The notes beneath the pieces are model-generated. The model searched no databases. It had not been told where the DNA came from and saw only the letters and a program-made list of their open reading frames with translations. A program made the translations under genes and the position numbers. DNA of 64,000 bases from assembly GCA_022316685.1 (NCBI GenBank), contig JAKJHU010000827.1, forward strand, positions 52,023 through 116,022, in the 5' to 3' direction. Shown here in pieces: positions 48,304 to 60,640 of the stretch. The stretch comes from Progne subis subis (lineage: Eukaryota > Chordata > Aves > Passeriformes > Hirundinidae). How positions within the stretch are numbered: position 1 is the first letter of the stretch; each line of letters begins with the position of its first letter.

Positions 48304-51040
48304 TCCTGCTTCAGAGGACCCACATTGGCCAGAGAATTGGTGACCTACATTCCCAGCGATCTGCACTGGAAGGACACTGGGCTGGTGGTCCTTTTCTTTG
48401 GTGGTCCCTTATATTCTTTTGATTCATCTTCATCCCTTTAAACCAGACAAAACTGGGGATAAAAATCAACAAATTCATCAAAGGCATCTAAAGCCTCATG
48501 TTTTACTAGTGTTTCAGGGCAACCTGGGACTCAGGCAGATACTTGGGAGGATTTGGGGGTTTGTGGGGTATTGGTGTGGTGGTCTCCATTTCTGGGCACA
48601 GAAAAGATGAGAGGGTTTGATCTTCACCTCAAAACCACTTCATGCTAAAACTACACAATCTCACCAAAAAATTACTTGATTGCACAGCCCCTCAGGGAGG
48701 GATGGGGTTGGAAGGGGAATGGGTGAAGTAGGGTGCCAAAGAAGGGCTGGGTGGGACAGGATGGGTGGGATGTGGTTTGGGAGGTGTGAAATTGGGGAAA
48801 TAGGGCTTGGGATGGCAGGGGTGGGATGGATTTGGTTGGGATTGTGGTGATGGGGTGGGGTCTGGAATAAGACATCCAAAGTCTGGGGATGATGACGGGA
48901 AGGGGTGCTAGTTCTTGAGGGAGTTTTTAGATATTCCACATTGCTGAAGAGATTTTGAGGTTCCCACATTTCTGAGGCAGTTTTGGGCCACTCCCCACTC
49001 TTGGGGGATTTCCTGAGAGCAGCTCCATGGAGCCCCATTGCCAGGGGTGGCTGCCTTGGGCACGAGCTCAGAGCTGCAGCCAGAGTCCATTGCCTCAGTG
49101 CTGGAGAGCAGAGAAATGATGAATGGCCCCAGACATCTCCAGTGTGTGTTTGGGGGCCAGGGCAAGTCTGTGTAGGTGGGATGGTCACTGCCCCAGCCCC
49201 AGCCACTGCAGCCTCTGGTCCAGCCCCAAAGTGGCTGCCAAGCCCCTGGCACCCCAAAAACCCCACCAGTGAGAGGGACCCAGAGCAGGTGAGGCTGTGA
49301 CACGGCTGTGACACTGACACGTCCCACGGCCCGGAGCTCACAGCAGCTGAGATGGTGCTGGATCCAAGGGCGACTGTGGATCTCTGTCTCCCTCTCTTTT
49401 TCCTGACTTCCTCTACTCAAAATCTGGAGAACTGGAAGTTGGACTGCTTAGAGTTTGCTCAGTCAGTGCATTCTGAAGTTATTTACTGTAATCCCATGTT
49501 GCTTTAAGATTACCCACGTATCTCATTCTCTGAAGTTTGCAAGTTAAAAGTTTGTTCTCCATCCTCCTGAGAAGTTTGTTGTTTTCTCCCATGCGCCACC
49601 CGAGGGGATCGAGGTACCTCAAGTCCCTTTCCAGCACCGGCCGAAGCGAGCTTGGGGCACAGCAGCAGGAACTGCAGGGCTCAGCAAGGCCTGGCTTGGC
49701 TGGAGGAAGCAGAAAGGCCGAGCCCTGAGCCCAGGCCTGGCACAGCAGGGCCTGTCCCTCACGGGTGCCTCGGCTGTTTGTGGGGCAGTGGGATGGGAGG
49801 GACAGCAAGGACAAATGTCATCAAACTGCAACCCCTGCCAGCTCCTCAGGGAGGGGCCAGGGAGGACCAAAGTGCAGCCCCTGAAAGGAAAGTTCCTTCT
49901 GTGGGGCCTCCAGAGGTGCTGCCAGAGCCCAGGGGACAAAGGCCTGGGTGCCTGTGGCCCTGCCAGCCCTGCCCAGCCCTTGGCCATCTGTCCTGCAGGC
50001 TGTGCCCCCTGTGCGTGCTGCTCCTGTGCCCTGGCCGGCTGCACACGCCCCTCTCGCTGTCCCCCCCATTTCTCAGCCCAGCATTTCTGTGCCCTCCCTG
50101 GGCTCCCTGCACCCAGCGCTGCCGGCTCCTGGCACACAGAGCCAGGGCAGGAGCCCACCCTGCCAAGGGCCTTTGGAGCAGGGTGGTGGCTGCCATGGCT
50201 TCTGACCTCAGCAGCTGCTCCTGGCGTGGTTCCATGGGAACCCAGCACAGCAACGCTGCTGTGCATTGTCCCTGCTGAGGCTCAGACACTGTCAGGGCAC
50301 ATTCCCTGTCTGTAGGATTCATGCCTGACCCAAGCACTGCACTTGTGTCTCCAGCATTGCTTTCCAACAAAAACAGGATACGGCAAACTGTGCATAGCTC
50401 ATGGTACTTCAGAGTGTCTAAAACTCACTATGTCATCAGTCTTAAAGGTGAGATCTGTTTGGAATTAATGGGATAGAGAAGTAGTGCAGGATGGAAAAGG
50501 GGAGCATAGAAATAAATGGAGGAAAACATCTTGGCTTCTTTCTTTTCATTTTCATTTCACTTCTGGAAAGCTGTTTGCATTTTCCAGAAATCTTCTCCAC
50601 AATCCTGTCTGCTCTTTTCAAGAACCTTTCCTGGACGATGAGGTGCAGCTCCTGTCACAGGATGTGGCATCAACTGCAGCTTCTCTTGGCTTTCCACACA
50701 GTGTCTGCAGCATTGCAGACTCTTGTAGCAAAGCAGGACAAATGTTTGGAGGACTTTACAACTTGGCCATTCCTTTGCTAGTGGACTGGGGAGTTGTGCC
50801 ATTGGTGAGGTTTTCAGTCCATGATAAGCACCAGAACAAGCTGCACCTCCCAGAGTAAATGACTGAAAGGGTCTGAAATGGAGAAATGCAGGGAGTGACT
50901 TGGTGAACCTTGTCTATAAGGAGGGTATATTTTTCCTAATACTTTCTAATCCCTTCCCTCTGCTTTTGTCCTTCTTAACAAGGCCTTTGCATCCCAGATG
51001 TCTCATGAAATGAGAAGCTTGAGCTTGTGCAACTGCATTA

Positions 51041-52789
51041 AACGAGGGACACTCAGGCTGAAAAAGGAAGCAATTTAGAAGTAATTGTATTAAAGCAAAA
51101 CCAGTAATTAAGTAGAGATTGATTGCACTCTCCCAGAACAATGACCATGGGTAAATCCCTTTGGCTCAGCCTGGAGCAGTGACCTTGAGGGGTGTCCCCA
51201 CTGCAGAGAGAAATCTCCACACTCTCCCAAGATGGGAAATGTCAGGAGACGCTGCCGTTAAAATTTGGGATGGGGCTTTTCTAGTCTGAAGTGCTGCCCT
51301 GTCAGTCAGATGTGCCCAGGCTGTGCCAGCTCAGCAGCTCTGCAGAAGTTCTCAGTGATGTCACTTGGTTGTTCCTTTCTCTGGGGATTTTACCAGCTCT
51401 GCCACAGCTTCAGCTCCCTCTCTGGATGTTGAATTTGGATGGAGGAGTCAGGCTGCTTTCAGCATTATTCACTGCAAATACAGCACAACCATCCCTCCTT
51501 CATTTCCCACTGGGGTCTTTGCAAACAGGGCTTTGCTGGAGTTGTTTGAGCCCATTGCAGGCAGAGCCTCCTGCTCCAGCAGGAACTGCCTTTCCTGTGC
51601 CAGGACCAGGGCAGATCCCGCTGCAGGAAAAGCCCCAGGCCAGCCCCAGCACAGTGAAGGCCTCGGGCACAAGTGCAGAGTGCCGTGCTGGGAGCTGTGC
51701 CAGGGAGAGCCTGAGGCACCAAAGGCACCTTGGCAGCAGCAGCTGCTTCCAGGCCATGGCCAGAAGCCTCCCTTGGCAAGGCGGCTTGGTGGCCACCACT
51801 GCAGAGCTGCTGCTCCAGGGCTCATTTCTGGCTGGGCTCTGAAAAGCCACTTCTGCTCCAGGAGCCTGTCTGGGAAGCAATTGGCCCCAGCTCCTTGGGG
51901 ACAGGATATTAATGACAAAACTTCATCCCAGCAGAGACAAGGCAGGGGCAGAGGAAAGGGGAGAGCCAGGCCCAGGGGACAGGGCTGCCATGGTGATGGC
52001 TCTGAGGTCACTGTCACTGCAGCAGCCTGGCTGCTCCTCAGCAGACATTCTGGCCAGAAGTGTTGTGAGGTCACCCAGCACATCAGAGAACCACACAACA
52101 GGGATTCCATCCTTGGGGAAGGGTATTCACTATGTCAGGTTGTGCAAAGCTCCTGCTCTTGGAGCATTCCCAGGATTGGTGCATCCCCTTCTCTGAAAAA
52201 AATGGTTGCAAATCTCGTGCCATTCTCATTGTAAAATATTTCCTCCTAACAAATCCAAATCCACTCTCATTCAATTTAGATATTGGCCCTTGTTCTGTCA
52301 CTGCAATATTTTGGATCAAATACCTTTGACCACTGTTTCCATTTACTCAGACCTTGGAGATGACCCAAAAATCTCCCAAGGTGGGGTTTGGAGGCCTCAT
52401 CACACAACCAGGATGTAGAGCTTTGTGGGTATGGGCTCAGTGGTGTGGAGACTGAGGAGAGACAGGAGGAGCCTGGGAGGGATAGAAGGTGGTTCCACAG
52501 ATGCTGGAATTTTCTTCATTGTATAAAACAGCCTGAGAAGGAAATAATGGCACAAGGGCAGCTGGGGAGGCCCAGACTGGACACCAGGAGAAAGGAGTTT
52601 CCCTGCCAGGGCAGGGCTGTGGTGTAAGACATCCCCCAGAAGGAGCCTGGAGCAGCCCAAGGCTCTGTGTGCCCAGGCAGAGGCAGGCAGGACGCAGAGC
52701 TGTCAGCAAAGGAAGGGGCCAGCGAGGTGGGGCAGCCAGGGAGTGACGACAGCCTGCAGGGACAGAGGTGCAGGGAAAAGCTCTGACCT
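51041..52789. other. Intergenic, includes duplicate of 24.05-24.36 kb
   Basis: 51,530-51,840 repeats 24,050-24,360. No exon recognised elsewhere; 52.0-52.7 kb has ordinary composition. Confidence 0.5.
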
Positions 52790-53329
52790 TGAAGCCCTCA
52801 AGAGCTGCTCCTGCTCCAGGCCCAGGGCCCATCCCAAAGCTGGGACAGCCAGAAAGCTGTGCCCATTTCTGTTCATTCCTGCTGTGATGAGGATGGATCC
52901 TCAGCGCCTTGGAGTTTGCTGATGAACTTTAGTACTCCAGAGGCCTCTTCTTTCTTGAGCTCTACAGCTCAGGAATTCAGTGAGAAAAGCTCGTAAAAAT
53001 TTGTTTAATATACCGAACAAGAAAAGCCCATGGGAATAATTGAAGTTTTCAGTTCTTCTGTGGTCAATTAGACAGATTTCAGAAGTGTATTTAAAGTGAA
53101 TATACTAAATAGAAAATAAGGCAGAGAGAACTATTTTATCCTGTTAAGATTTTCTTTTCCGCTTATAGATTGACATCAGAAATGTCCAATTGATATTGAC
53201 CCCAAGCACCTTCTACTGCAGTCTGAAGTGATAGGAAAATCAAGACCTTCATGGCTGACAATCAATCAGACTTTGTTCCCACCCCCCCACCATTTCCCCC
53301 ATCCAACCCCAGACACTCCTATGGATCAG

Positions 53330-53640
53330 GAATGTGGCCAGCAGGAGCAGGGCAGTGATCCTTCCCCTGTGCTCGGCACTGGTTGGGCAGCACCTTGAGT
53401 GCTGTGTCCAGTTCTGGGCCCTCCAATTTAACAAGGACATGGAGGGCTGGAGTGTGTCCAGAGAAGGACAACAAGGCTGGTGAGGGTCTGGACACAAGTC
53501 CTGTGAGGAGCGGCTGAGGGAGCTGGGTTGTTTATCCTGGAGAAGAGGAGGCTCAGGGGAGACAAGATGGTGTCAGGGCACAGGATGGACTTGATGATGT
53601 CCAAGGTGTTCTCCAACCTTGCTGATTCTGTGATTCTCTG
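53330..53640 (+). mobile_element. CR1 LINE 3' fragment
   Basis: CR1 text as at 18.3-18.6 kb (GAGTGCTGTGTCCAGTTCTGG, GGACTTGATGATGTCCAAGG, GATTCTGTGATTCTCTGA). Confidence 0.92.
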
Positions 53641-54711
53641 AAACCACCCTTGCAGCAGCTGCAGGATGAGCCCTGGGCCTCCTCTCCAGAAGGTCCAGCA
53701 GCCCAGGTCCCTCAGCTTCTCCTCACTGCCCCAAAGCCCATCCTGTCAGTCCTGCAGAGCCTCTGCAGCTCCTCCTCCTTGCCCATAACAGAGAGCCCCA
53801 CAGCCAGACACAGCAGCCCAGATGTGCCCCCCTGGCCTGTGGTGCCTCTGGCAAGGGAGCAGCACGAGGCACTGCAGGAGGCTGCAGACAATTCTTGAAG
53901 CACTTGGATAGTGATCCTGCTCCCCAAGGGATTTTCCCATGGTGCCGTGAACTCAGGAACTGAAATGGGGAGTGGGGCCAGAGAGGAAAGGGCAACCAGG
54001 GATGGGCTGTTTGCAGGGGAGGGAATAGCGGTGGGCAGTAGGAAGAGATTTGTAGCAGGAAGATTAAAGAAAGCCAAGCTGAGGCAAAGGAAATGCTGAG
54101 GGCAGTTTTGGGGTGGCTGCCAGGCAGCCCTGGCTCTGAGCAACATCTGCAGTGGCACAGGAAACTCACAGCTCATGGGAACAAACTTTCTGGATGACTT
54201 CAGAGGCCACCACAAACCTGAGTGGTTTCCCTGCTGTCCCCCAGCCCTTCCTGGCCCCAGGGGCTGATGGCATTTGTGCTCCTCAGGTTCATCTCCCCAC
54301 ACCAACACCATGGGGGTGCTCACGCCTGCTCTGGGCAGTGCACACAGGGGCTCCTGAGCCAGTGCTGCCGTGTCTGTGCCTGCAAGGATGCGGCACCTGT
54401 GTGAGCTGGGGGAGAGGCCAGGGCTGCAGAGGGGGGATGTTGTTGGCAGGTGCATGAGGACACTCTGGGACGCTGCCCTGGGGTGTCCAGCGCAGTGGGG
54501 ATGGATCAGCCCCTGCTCTGCTGCTCCTTCCCATCTCCCCCAGGCACCTTGCAGAGCCCCAGCCATGCTGTTTGCCCCAGCCTGCCCACGGCCACCCTGG
54601 GGCTGCTCACGGGGCTTTTCTCTGCTGAGCATTGGCCTGGGCGTGTTCTGGAGAGAGCCTGGGCAAGGAGCATCAAGCCCTGTCTTGCAATGCAAGATGA
54701 AACTGAAAAAA

Positions 54712-55428
54712 TGTATTCCATTACCATCTGTTAAAACCAGGAGGGCAGGTTGTTTATCTCTTCCATGACCCATTCATTCCTCATATCTCTGAGGGGGATC
54801 TTCTCTTAATGGCCAGCTGTGTAAAACCAAATGGGGCAGTGTTCTTGATCTCTTCCATGACCCATCCTCCCTCCAGGGAGATATCTTCTGGTAATGGGCC
54901 ATTGAGTCTCACTGCTGGACTGATAAAATTACATCATCCCATTGTGAGATGCTCCACCCAGAGGGATAAGCCAAGCATTCCTACCTGGATATAATCTTAG
55001 ATTTAAAGCACCAGGAGCAGTCAAGTTTCCACTGATTCCCAGAGGAAGACCAGACCCATCTGCACCACCACTGGACCTTCAGAAGAAAACTGCACCCTTC
55101 TACAAGATCATTGCTCCAACAAAACCACATCTGTCACTCCAGGAGGACTGCAGCCACAATTTGATTGCACTGCTAGCAACACCCTGACTACCCGGGTGTC
55201 AGGTTGGATTCTGAGTCTTATATTTTGGGCCTTTTTGGTGGTGGTTTTTTTTACTACTGCATTTTTAGTTTAATTTTCCTACTGAAGAACTGATATTCCT
55301 ATTGCCATATCTTAGCTTGGGAGCCTGTTAATTTCAAAACTATAAATCAAAGAGAGGCAGTTTATATTTTCTGTTTCAAGGGAGGCGCCCACCTTCCGTA
55401 GCAGACCCCTGTCTTACCAGCCCAAGAC
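54712..55428 (+). mobile_element. LTR upstream of ZNF-E
   Basis: 717-bp copy from TGTATTCCATTACC to CCCAAGAC, with TATA-like GGATATAATCTTAG at about 54,987. It is the LTR copy in front of the only intact ZNF gene. Confidence 0.82.
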
Positions 55429-56085
55429 GGGGAGATAGGCTCAGGTATCTTGGGTGGTCCCTGGGTTGGTTTTTTTGGTTGGGGATGTTTGGAGAAGTAA
55501 GAACTCCAGAGCTGGGTGGAAAATGCCCCTTGGGGGGACATTGGGGGGTCCCAGTGGCGGTTACTGGCAGAGGCAGCCTGGAGGAGCAGAGCCCTGTGTC
55601 CCCCAGGAGCCCAGAGAGGGGGGAGCGCTGCAATTTGCAGGACCTCAACTGCCGTGATAGGGCCGGGGGGGACTCCTTGGGCCCCCTGCAACCCAAAGCA
55701 GAGAATAAGGGGAGAATGGTCCCTGGGACCCCAACACCCCCCAGCATCCTGAAATGGAAAATGGAAAAAGGGGGAGCTTTTCAGATTCTTGGGATTCCCA
55801 GCAGTCTGGAGAGGGCAGGGACTGAGTAGATGGGGAACCCCCAGTACAGGTGTGACCCCAGCAGCTGGGACAGGGGGGAAGCCCCAAACACCAAAGGAGA
55901 GAGCCCAGAGTCAGGCAACTCCACAAAGGAATTTTCAGGGCTGCTTGGTGTTTGATAAGCTATTAGAGACTCTAGATGTCTGGTGACTTGTAGAGATGGA
56001 CTTGAGCAAAAGGACATTCAAACTCAACATACTCATCCCTTGTTTTTGCCCAAATCAGGTTTTCTCATTCCCAAACCTTGGCTGG
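55429..56085 (+). other. Conserved ZNF 5' flank (copy of 20,410-20,988)
   Basis: Collinear with ZNF-B and C flanks; ends at the acceptor (CCCAAATCAG) before exon 1. May contain the transcription start and non-coding exon. Confidence 0.5.
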
Positions 56086-57311
56086 ATGGAGGAGGAGGCT
56101 GTGAGGAAGAGGAAGATGCCCCAGGACAGCCAGGCAGGTGAGGAGGAAGTCAGTGCCCCTTTCCCCCTCCCTCCTGCTCCATCTCCCAGCCCAGCATGGC
56201 CCCTGGCTGCAGGACAACCCCGCTGCCGATGTCGTCCTGCCGGGGATGCTCTGGGGAATCTCCTTCCTGTTCCCTGTGGCATGGAGGCAAATCCCATCCT
56301 GACCTTGTAATTCCTCCCCCAGGCAAGGAGCTGAGGTTGGAGACCAGGGAGGGCAAATCCCCACAGCAGAACCTTGTGGAAGAGGCCGTTTTGAGCAGCT
56401 CCATACCACAGGAAGCCAAAAGGGAGGAAAAGATAAAGAGATCTCGTGGGAAGAGGGGCTTCAAACCCATCCCAGGGTGCTCTGAGCAGGAAAGACCCAG
56501 CCTGTGCCAGGATGGTCAGAGCTTCAGTCAGTGCTCGGAGCTGGTGGTGCCTGAGCAGCTTCATGATGGGGAGAAGCCCCACAAGTGCTTGGAGTGTGGG
56601 AAGAGCTTCAGCTACAGCTCCCTCCTGATCAGACACCAGAGGACTCACACTGGGGAGAGGCCCTATGAGTGTCCCAAGTGTCAGAAGAGATTTCAGACCA
56701 GCTCCAGTCTCCTCCAGCACCAGCAGATTCACACAGAGGAGAGGCCCTTCCGCTGCCCCGACTGCAGGAAGGGCTTCAAGCGCAATTCCAACCTCATCAC
56801 CCACCGGCGCATCCACACTGGGGAGAAGCCCTACGAGTGTGGGGAATGTGGGATGAGCTTCAGCAGAAACTCCCACCTGATCTGCCACCAGAGGATCCAC
56901 ACCAAAGAACGGCCCTATGAGTGTGAGCAGTGTGGGAAGAGCTTCAGCCGCAGATCCCACTTGATCTGCCACCAGAACATCCACACTGAGGAAAGGCCAT
57001 ACAAGTGTGGGGAATGTGGGAAGGGCTTCAACCAGAGGTCCCAGCTGATCATCCACCAAATGATCCACACTGGGGAGAGGCCCTATGAGTGTCCCAAGTG
57101 TCAGAAGAGATTTCAGACCAGCTCCAGTCTCCTCCAGCACCAGCAGATTCACACAGAGGAGAGGCTCTTCCGCTGCCCCGACTGCAGGAAGGGCTTCAAG
57201 CACAACTCCCACCTCATCAGGCACCGGCGCATCCACACTGGGGAGAGGCCCTACGAGTATCCCCAGTGTGGGAAGAGCTTCACCCAGAGCTCTCACTTGA
57301 CCCAACACTAA
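56086..57311 (+). CDS. ZNF-E: intact C2H2 zinc-finger protein, 346 aa
   Basis: The only unbroken ZNF copy. Exon 1 (56,086-56,137) encodes [17 protein letters not shown]; exon 2 (56,323-57,311) joins in phase with [12 protein letters not shown] after TTCCTCCCCCAG. The product has an N-terminal basic and acidic tail of ~80 residues without KRAB, SCAN or BTB, then eight good CX2CX12HX3H fingers and a ninth that is damaged (first Cys is Tyr, and CAA to TAA ends the protein at HLTQH before the last His). Linkers are TGERPY or TEERPF. Predicted contact residues (-1,2,3,6) differ between fingers: YSLR, TSSQ, RSNT, RSHC, RSHC, QSQI, TSSQ, HSHR. Fingers 2-3 recur as 7-8 at exactly 420 bp (five 84-bp units). 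The likely role is sequence-specific DNA binding, perhaps to repeats; target unknown. An LTR lies ~660 bp upstream. Confidence 0.9.
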
Positions 57312-57450
57312 CGGAGGCACCGTAAGGGAAGCCCTGTAAGTGCCCCGACTGTGGGAAGAGCTTCATGTGAGTCTCCAACCTCATCCCCATCCGAGGATTG
57401 ACGCTGGGCAGAGCCCTGGTGACCCACATTCCCAGTGGTCCATTGGGAAG

Positions 57451-57828
57451 ACACCTGCTGGTGGTTGTCACGTCCTCCTGGATCCCCATAGGCACCTGGA
57501 TGAATGCAGGGTCAGGAAATCCATCAGGACTCTGTTTGACTTTGAAAATTAATGGGGAATAGCTGAGTTGACTTTACAGCCCAAAAAAATCTCATGAGCT
57601 CTGCCCAGTTTTTATATCTGGTGGCATCAATCAACACAGGATGATCTTGGGGATCTTTTCCTACCTGAATAATTCCCATGTTTATCCCATCAGAGCACCC
57701 AAATTAGAGGTAAAAATAAAGAAATGAAGCAAAGTGATCTACACTTGTGTGAATTTACTGGGATTTGAGTGTGAATTTTGCTTTCAGGAGGATATTCAGG
57801 AGGATTTAGGTGTTTTGGGACCACCCAA
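57451..57828. other. ZNF-E 3' flank
   Basis: Non-coding. No signal beyond the end of the duplicate except short AT-rich stretches. Confidence 0.4.
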
Positions 57829-58019
57829 GCCAAGGGACATGCCCATGATCTCGTACTTGTTGCAGCAGAACGTGTCCACCTGAGCCCATCTATTCTCCAG
57901 GCATTCCGGTTGTCTGTCCCAGTCCCAGGCCTGGGTGTCCCCATCTGGGCTGTCCCCCACAAAGAGCTGCTCCTGGCTGTGGATGTTCCTGTCCACCAAC
58001 CTCTCCTGGTCAGTTCCAT
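57829..58019 (-). pseudogene. MHC class II beta, beta-1 domain exon relic
   Basis: The minus strand reads GTDQERLVDRNIHSQEQLF, then VGDSPDGDTQAWDWDRQPE, CLENRWAQVDTFC and CNKYEI. This matches the peptide-binding beta-1 domain of class II beta chains in order: the N-glycan/GTEQVR strand, the RYIxNREQ strand, DTPxGE, the helix with LEnxRAxVDtxC and the conserved HNYE (here NKYE). The second cysteine of the disulfide is present. The stretch FDSDVG after REQ is missing, the 5' third of the exon is absent, and the end after KYEI is not followed by the usual helix end and donor. It is a fragment, not a gene. It lies in opposite orientation to the transmembrane relic 340 bp away. Confidence 0.78.
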
Positions 58020-58351
58020 GGGGGGCTGGGAGGGGTTTTAGGGACTCCTGGAGGGACTGAGAGAGGCTTTTGTGGCTCTTGGGGGCATTTGTGGTGCTGG
58101 AGGGGACTTGGAGGCCTTCAGGGGGGGTTGTTGAGGGAGTGTTGGGGTCCTGGCAGGGCTGTGTGGTTTGGAGAAAATTTGGGTGGGTCTTGGGGGAGAT
58201 GGGAAGGGGGTTTTGTGGTTTTTGGGAATATTTACGTTGTCAGGAGTGGCTGAGAGTGTCCTGGGCAGGAGCTGTGATGTGGTTTGAAGGGTCTGGAGAT
58301 GGCTGTGAGGCTGGGAAGGCATTTTGGGGCAGCTGTGACTCCTCCACATCC

Positions 58352-58441
58352 CCAAAGCTGACACTAGACTCTGCCCCAAAGATGCTGCTGTGGTTTGGGG
58401 GCTCCATGTTGGGGTTCATCCTCCTGGTGCTGCAGGAGAAG
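58352..58441 (+). pseudogene. MHC class II beta transmembrane exon relic
   Basis: Plus strand reads LDSAPKMLLWFGGSMLGFIL then LVLQEK and a donor (GAGAAG/GTGAGG). Compared with the class II beta pattern DSARSKMLxGxGGFVLG, the connecting peptide, KML and the glycine-rich membrane span are recognisable. It shares the end GCTGCAGGAGAAGGT and the following intron style with the relic at 11,736-11,839. It is about 18 bp shorter than that copy. After the intron, an acceptor (CTCCCCACAG) precedes GLLPSS, perhaps the cytoplasmic exon. Confidence 0.62.
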
Positions 58442-58789
58442 GTGAGGGGGGGTTCCCCAGGGGCTGTGTGTGTCCCCCCAGAGTGTGTGTGAACCCCCAT
58501 CCCAGTGTCTCCCCCTTTTCCCTCCCCACAGGGCTCCTGCCCAGCTCCTGCTGCCCCCGGGAGGGAATTTGGGGAGGGGGCAGAGGGGGTGCACAGCCCC
58601 CGCCGGGGGATGACCCCGCCCCAGCCCCTTTGTTTAGCACCAAGCTGGGCTTGGGGCCGCAGGAGGAAGAGGCCGAGGGGAAGCAGATCCTGCAGGTGGG
58701 ACAGGGCTTGGGGTCAGGGCAAGGTCCTGCCCTGCACACCTGGCTCAGGTGTGACCCTGCCCCGGGAAGGGAGCGGGACATTCCCATCC

Positions 58790-59640
58790 CCACGGATCAG
58801 GGCTGGGAGCAGCACTTGGAGCATGGACATGGAAGTACTGGCACCATACTGAGGGCTGTTGGGTGCTACTTGGAGACACTGGGAATGATGGGTGCATGCT
58901 GGGGGCAACTGGGAATGAGTGAGAACATGGTGGGAGCAACTGGAACCAGACTGGGGACTCCGGGGTGACTGGGAATGAGCTTGCTGGGGGACAACTTGGA
59001 GACACTGGGAATGACTGGTGCATGCTGGGGACAACTGAGATATACTGGGAATGGGTGAGATCATGATCATGGTGGGAGCAACTGGAACCAGACTCGGGAC
59101 TCTGGGGCGACTGGGAATGAGCTTGCTGGGGGACAACTTGGAGACACTGGGAATGACTGGTGCATGCTGGGGACAACTGAGATATACTGGGAATGTATGG
59201 AAAGATCCAGGAGGGGACAACACTGGGAACAACTGGGACCATGTTGAGGGCAACTGGGAGCAATGAGGGGTGACTGTGTCTGTACTGGAGGTCACTGAGA
59301 TTATACTGGCAGTGACTGGGACTATACCAGGGGCAACTGGGTGCAACTGGTATCGCACAGGGTGGAACTGGGATGACACTAAAGGGGGACTGGGATCATA
59401 CTGGCAATGACGAGGAGCATGCTGAGGGCACTTTGGACCATGACGGGGGCAACTGGGATATACTGGGAGCAACTGGAACTGCATTGAGGGTGACTTGGAG
59501 TGGCTGTGTGCAACTGGAATCATGCTGGGAGCAACTGGGAGGAAGTTGGGGTGACTGGAAGCATGCTGGGGGCAACTGGAATATACTGAGAGAGACTGGC
59601 AGTCACTGGGACCATCCTGGGAGTGACTGGAACCATGGCA
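58790..59640. repeat. Long ACTGGGA minisatellite
   Basis: About 850 bp of ~20-bp units (GGGGGCAACTGGGAATGA and similar), with a higher-order repeat of ~130-180 bp around 58,870-59,200. It is the reverse complement of 13,238-14,045. Confidence 0.92.
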
Positions 59641-60110
59641 ATGGCCTGGGCTGGGTGCTGTGGGGCCTCAGGGTGCACAGGGAGCTCTGTGACCCTGCGG
59701 GGCCTGCTGGAACCAAGGGGACATTGTGACACTCTGTGCCCGCCCTGCCCGTGGGGTGTTCCAGGAGCCCTGGGGTGCCCAGTGCAGCAGAGCAGAGCCC
59801 CTGCCTCAGGGGCTCTGTTTCCTCACAGCTGTAGCCAAGCAAAGATGGAAGTGGCCAATTAAAGAAACCCTCAAGTTTCATGCAGTGGCTTTTGTTTATT
59901 CACTGGAAGTTTTCGATCCGAACTCTGTCCCTCTGGAAGGGACACACACAAACCAAAGCCCCTTCTGACACCCCTCTCTGGCCCTCTCAGCACGGGGCAG
60001 CTCCTCTCAGCTCACAGCAGGGCTCCGTGCACTCCCACAAACACCACTCCTGGGGAACTGGCACCACGCAGAAGCAGCCCCAGACCCCACAGCCCGGAAC
60101 GCTGCCCCTG
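59641..60110. other. Unique edge and intergenic
   Basis: 59,618-59,745 is the inverted copy of 13,131-13,250. The rest shows no exon. Confidence 0.5.
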
Positions 60111-60130
60111 ACCAAAAACACCCACCCAAC

Positions 60131-60640
60131 CTGACAGATCCATCCATGGCCGGGAGGTTGCTGGAGCTTTTGACCTCCCTGGGGATGACCTGGCTGGAAT
60201 GAAGGAAATCCAGGGCCTGCAGGCTCTGATAGAGGAAAAAGAAATACGAGGGTCAAAGTTAAAGACCTGAATTCATCCCACAAAGAAAGGAAATGGATCC
60301 CAAAGATTTCCTGTCTTGGGGAATGGTGACTATAACAGAACATGGTGCAGCCAAGAGGAAGAGCTGCTGCTCCAACACCTTTAGAGTAGCATCTTTCTAA
60401 GTGAAGGCAGATTAGGGGTTTTTTTTGTTTTTGTTTTTAACACCTGTTTACCAGCATGTCCATGACATGGGAAGCACCAGAGAGATCCCTCACTGCCGGA
60501 CTGACAGCTGCCATCTCTCCTTCAGCCACAACATCCTCTAAAGTGCTTCTGTCCACGTATTCCATAACCAGCCACAGTTCCTCAAGGACAAGGTAGCTCA
60601 AAGAAGAGAAGAGTGGCATGGAGATCAATGTGCACAGCTA
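60131..60640 (-). pseudogene. PAK-like serine/threonine kinase relic, two exons
   Basis: The minus strand at ~60,640-60,452 reads SYLVLEELWLVMEYVD then STLEDVVAEGEMAAVS, the hinge region of p21-activated kinases (compare SYLVxxELWVVMEF). At 60,225-60,131, after an acceptor (TTCCTCTATCAG), it reads LQALDFLHSSQVI, PREVKSS and AMDGSVRLG, the catalytic loop region where kinases have HRDxK. Here the loop is PREVK, so the catalytic Asp and the His are lost. N-lobe, activation loop and C-lobe exons were not found. PAK3-like copies are numerous in songbirds; this looks like a dead, partial one. Confidence 0.7.

Larger units (their letters stand above)
52790..57450 (+). repeat. Segmental duplicate, copy 2 (with ZNF-E)
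   Basis: Same order as 16,466-22,290: unique block, CR1, GC-rich block (53,680-54,690), LTR, 5' flank, ZNF, and the 3' flank with CTGGTGACCCACATT. It lacks the extra CR1 and the 44-bp minisatellite of copy 1. Confidence 0.88.

Noticed and set aside
53712..54773. 353-codon minus-strand frame
   Set aside because: Lies in the GC-rich repeat block; the two other copies (18.65-19.67 and 32.87-33.85 kb) break it, and no domain is recognisable.
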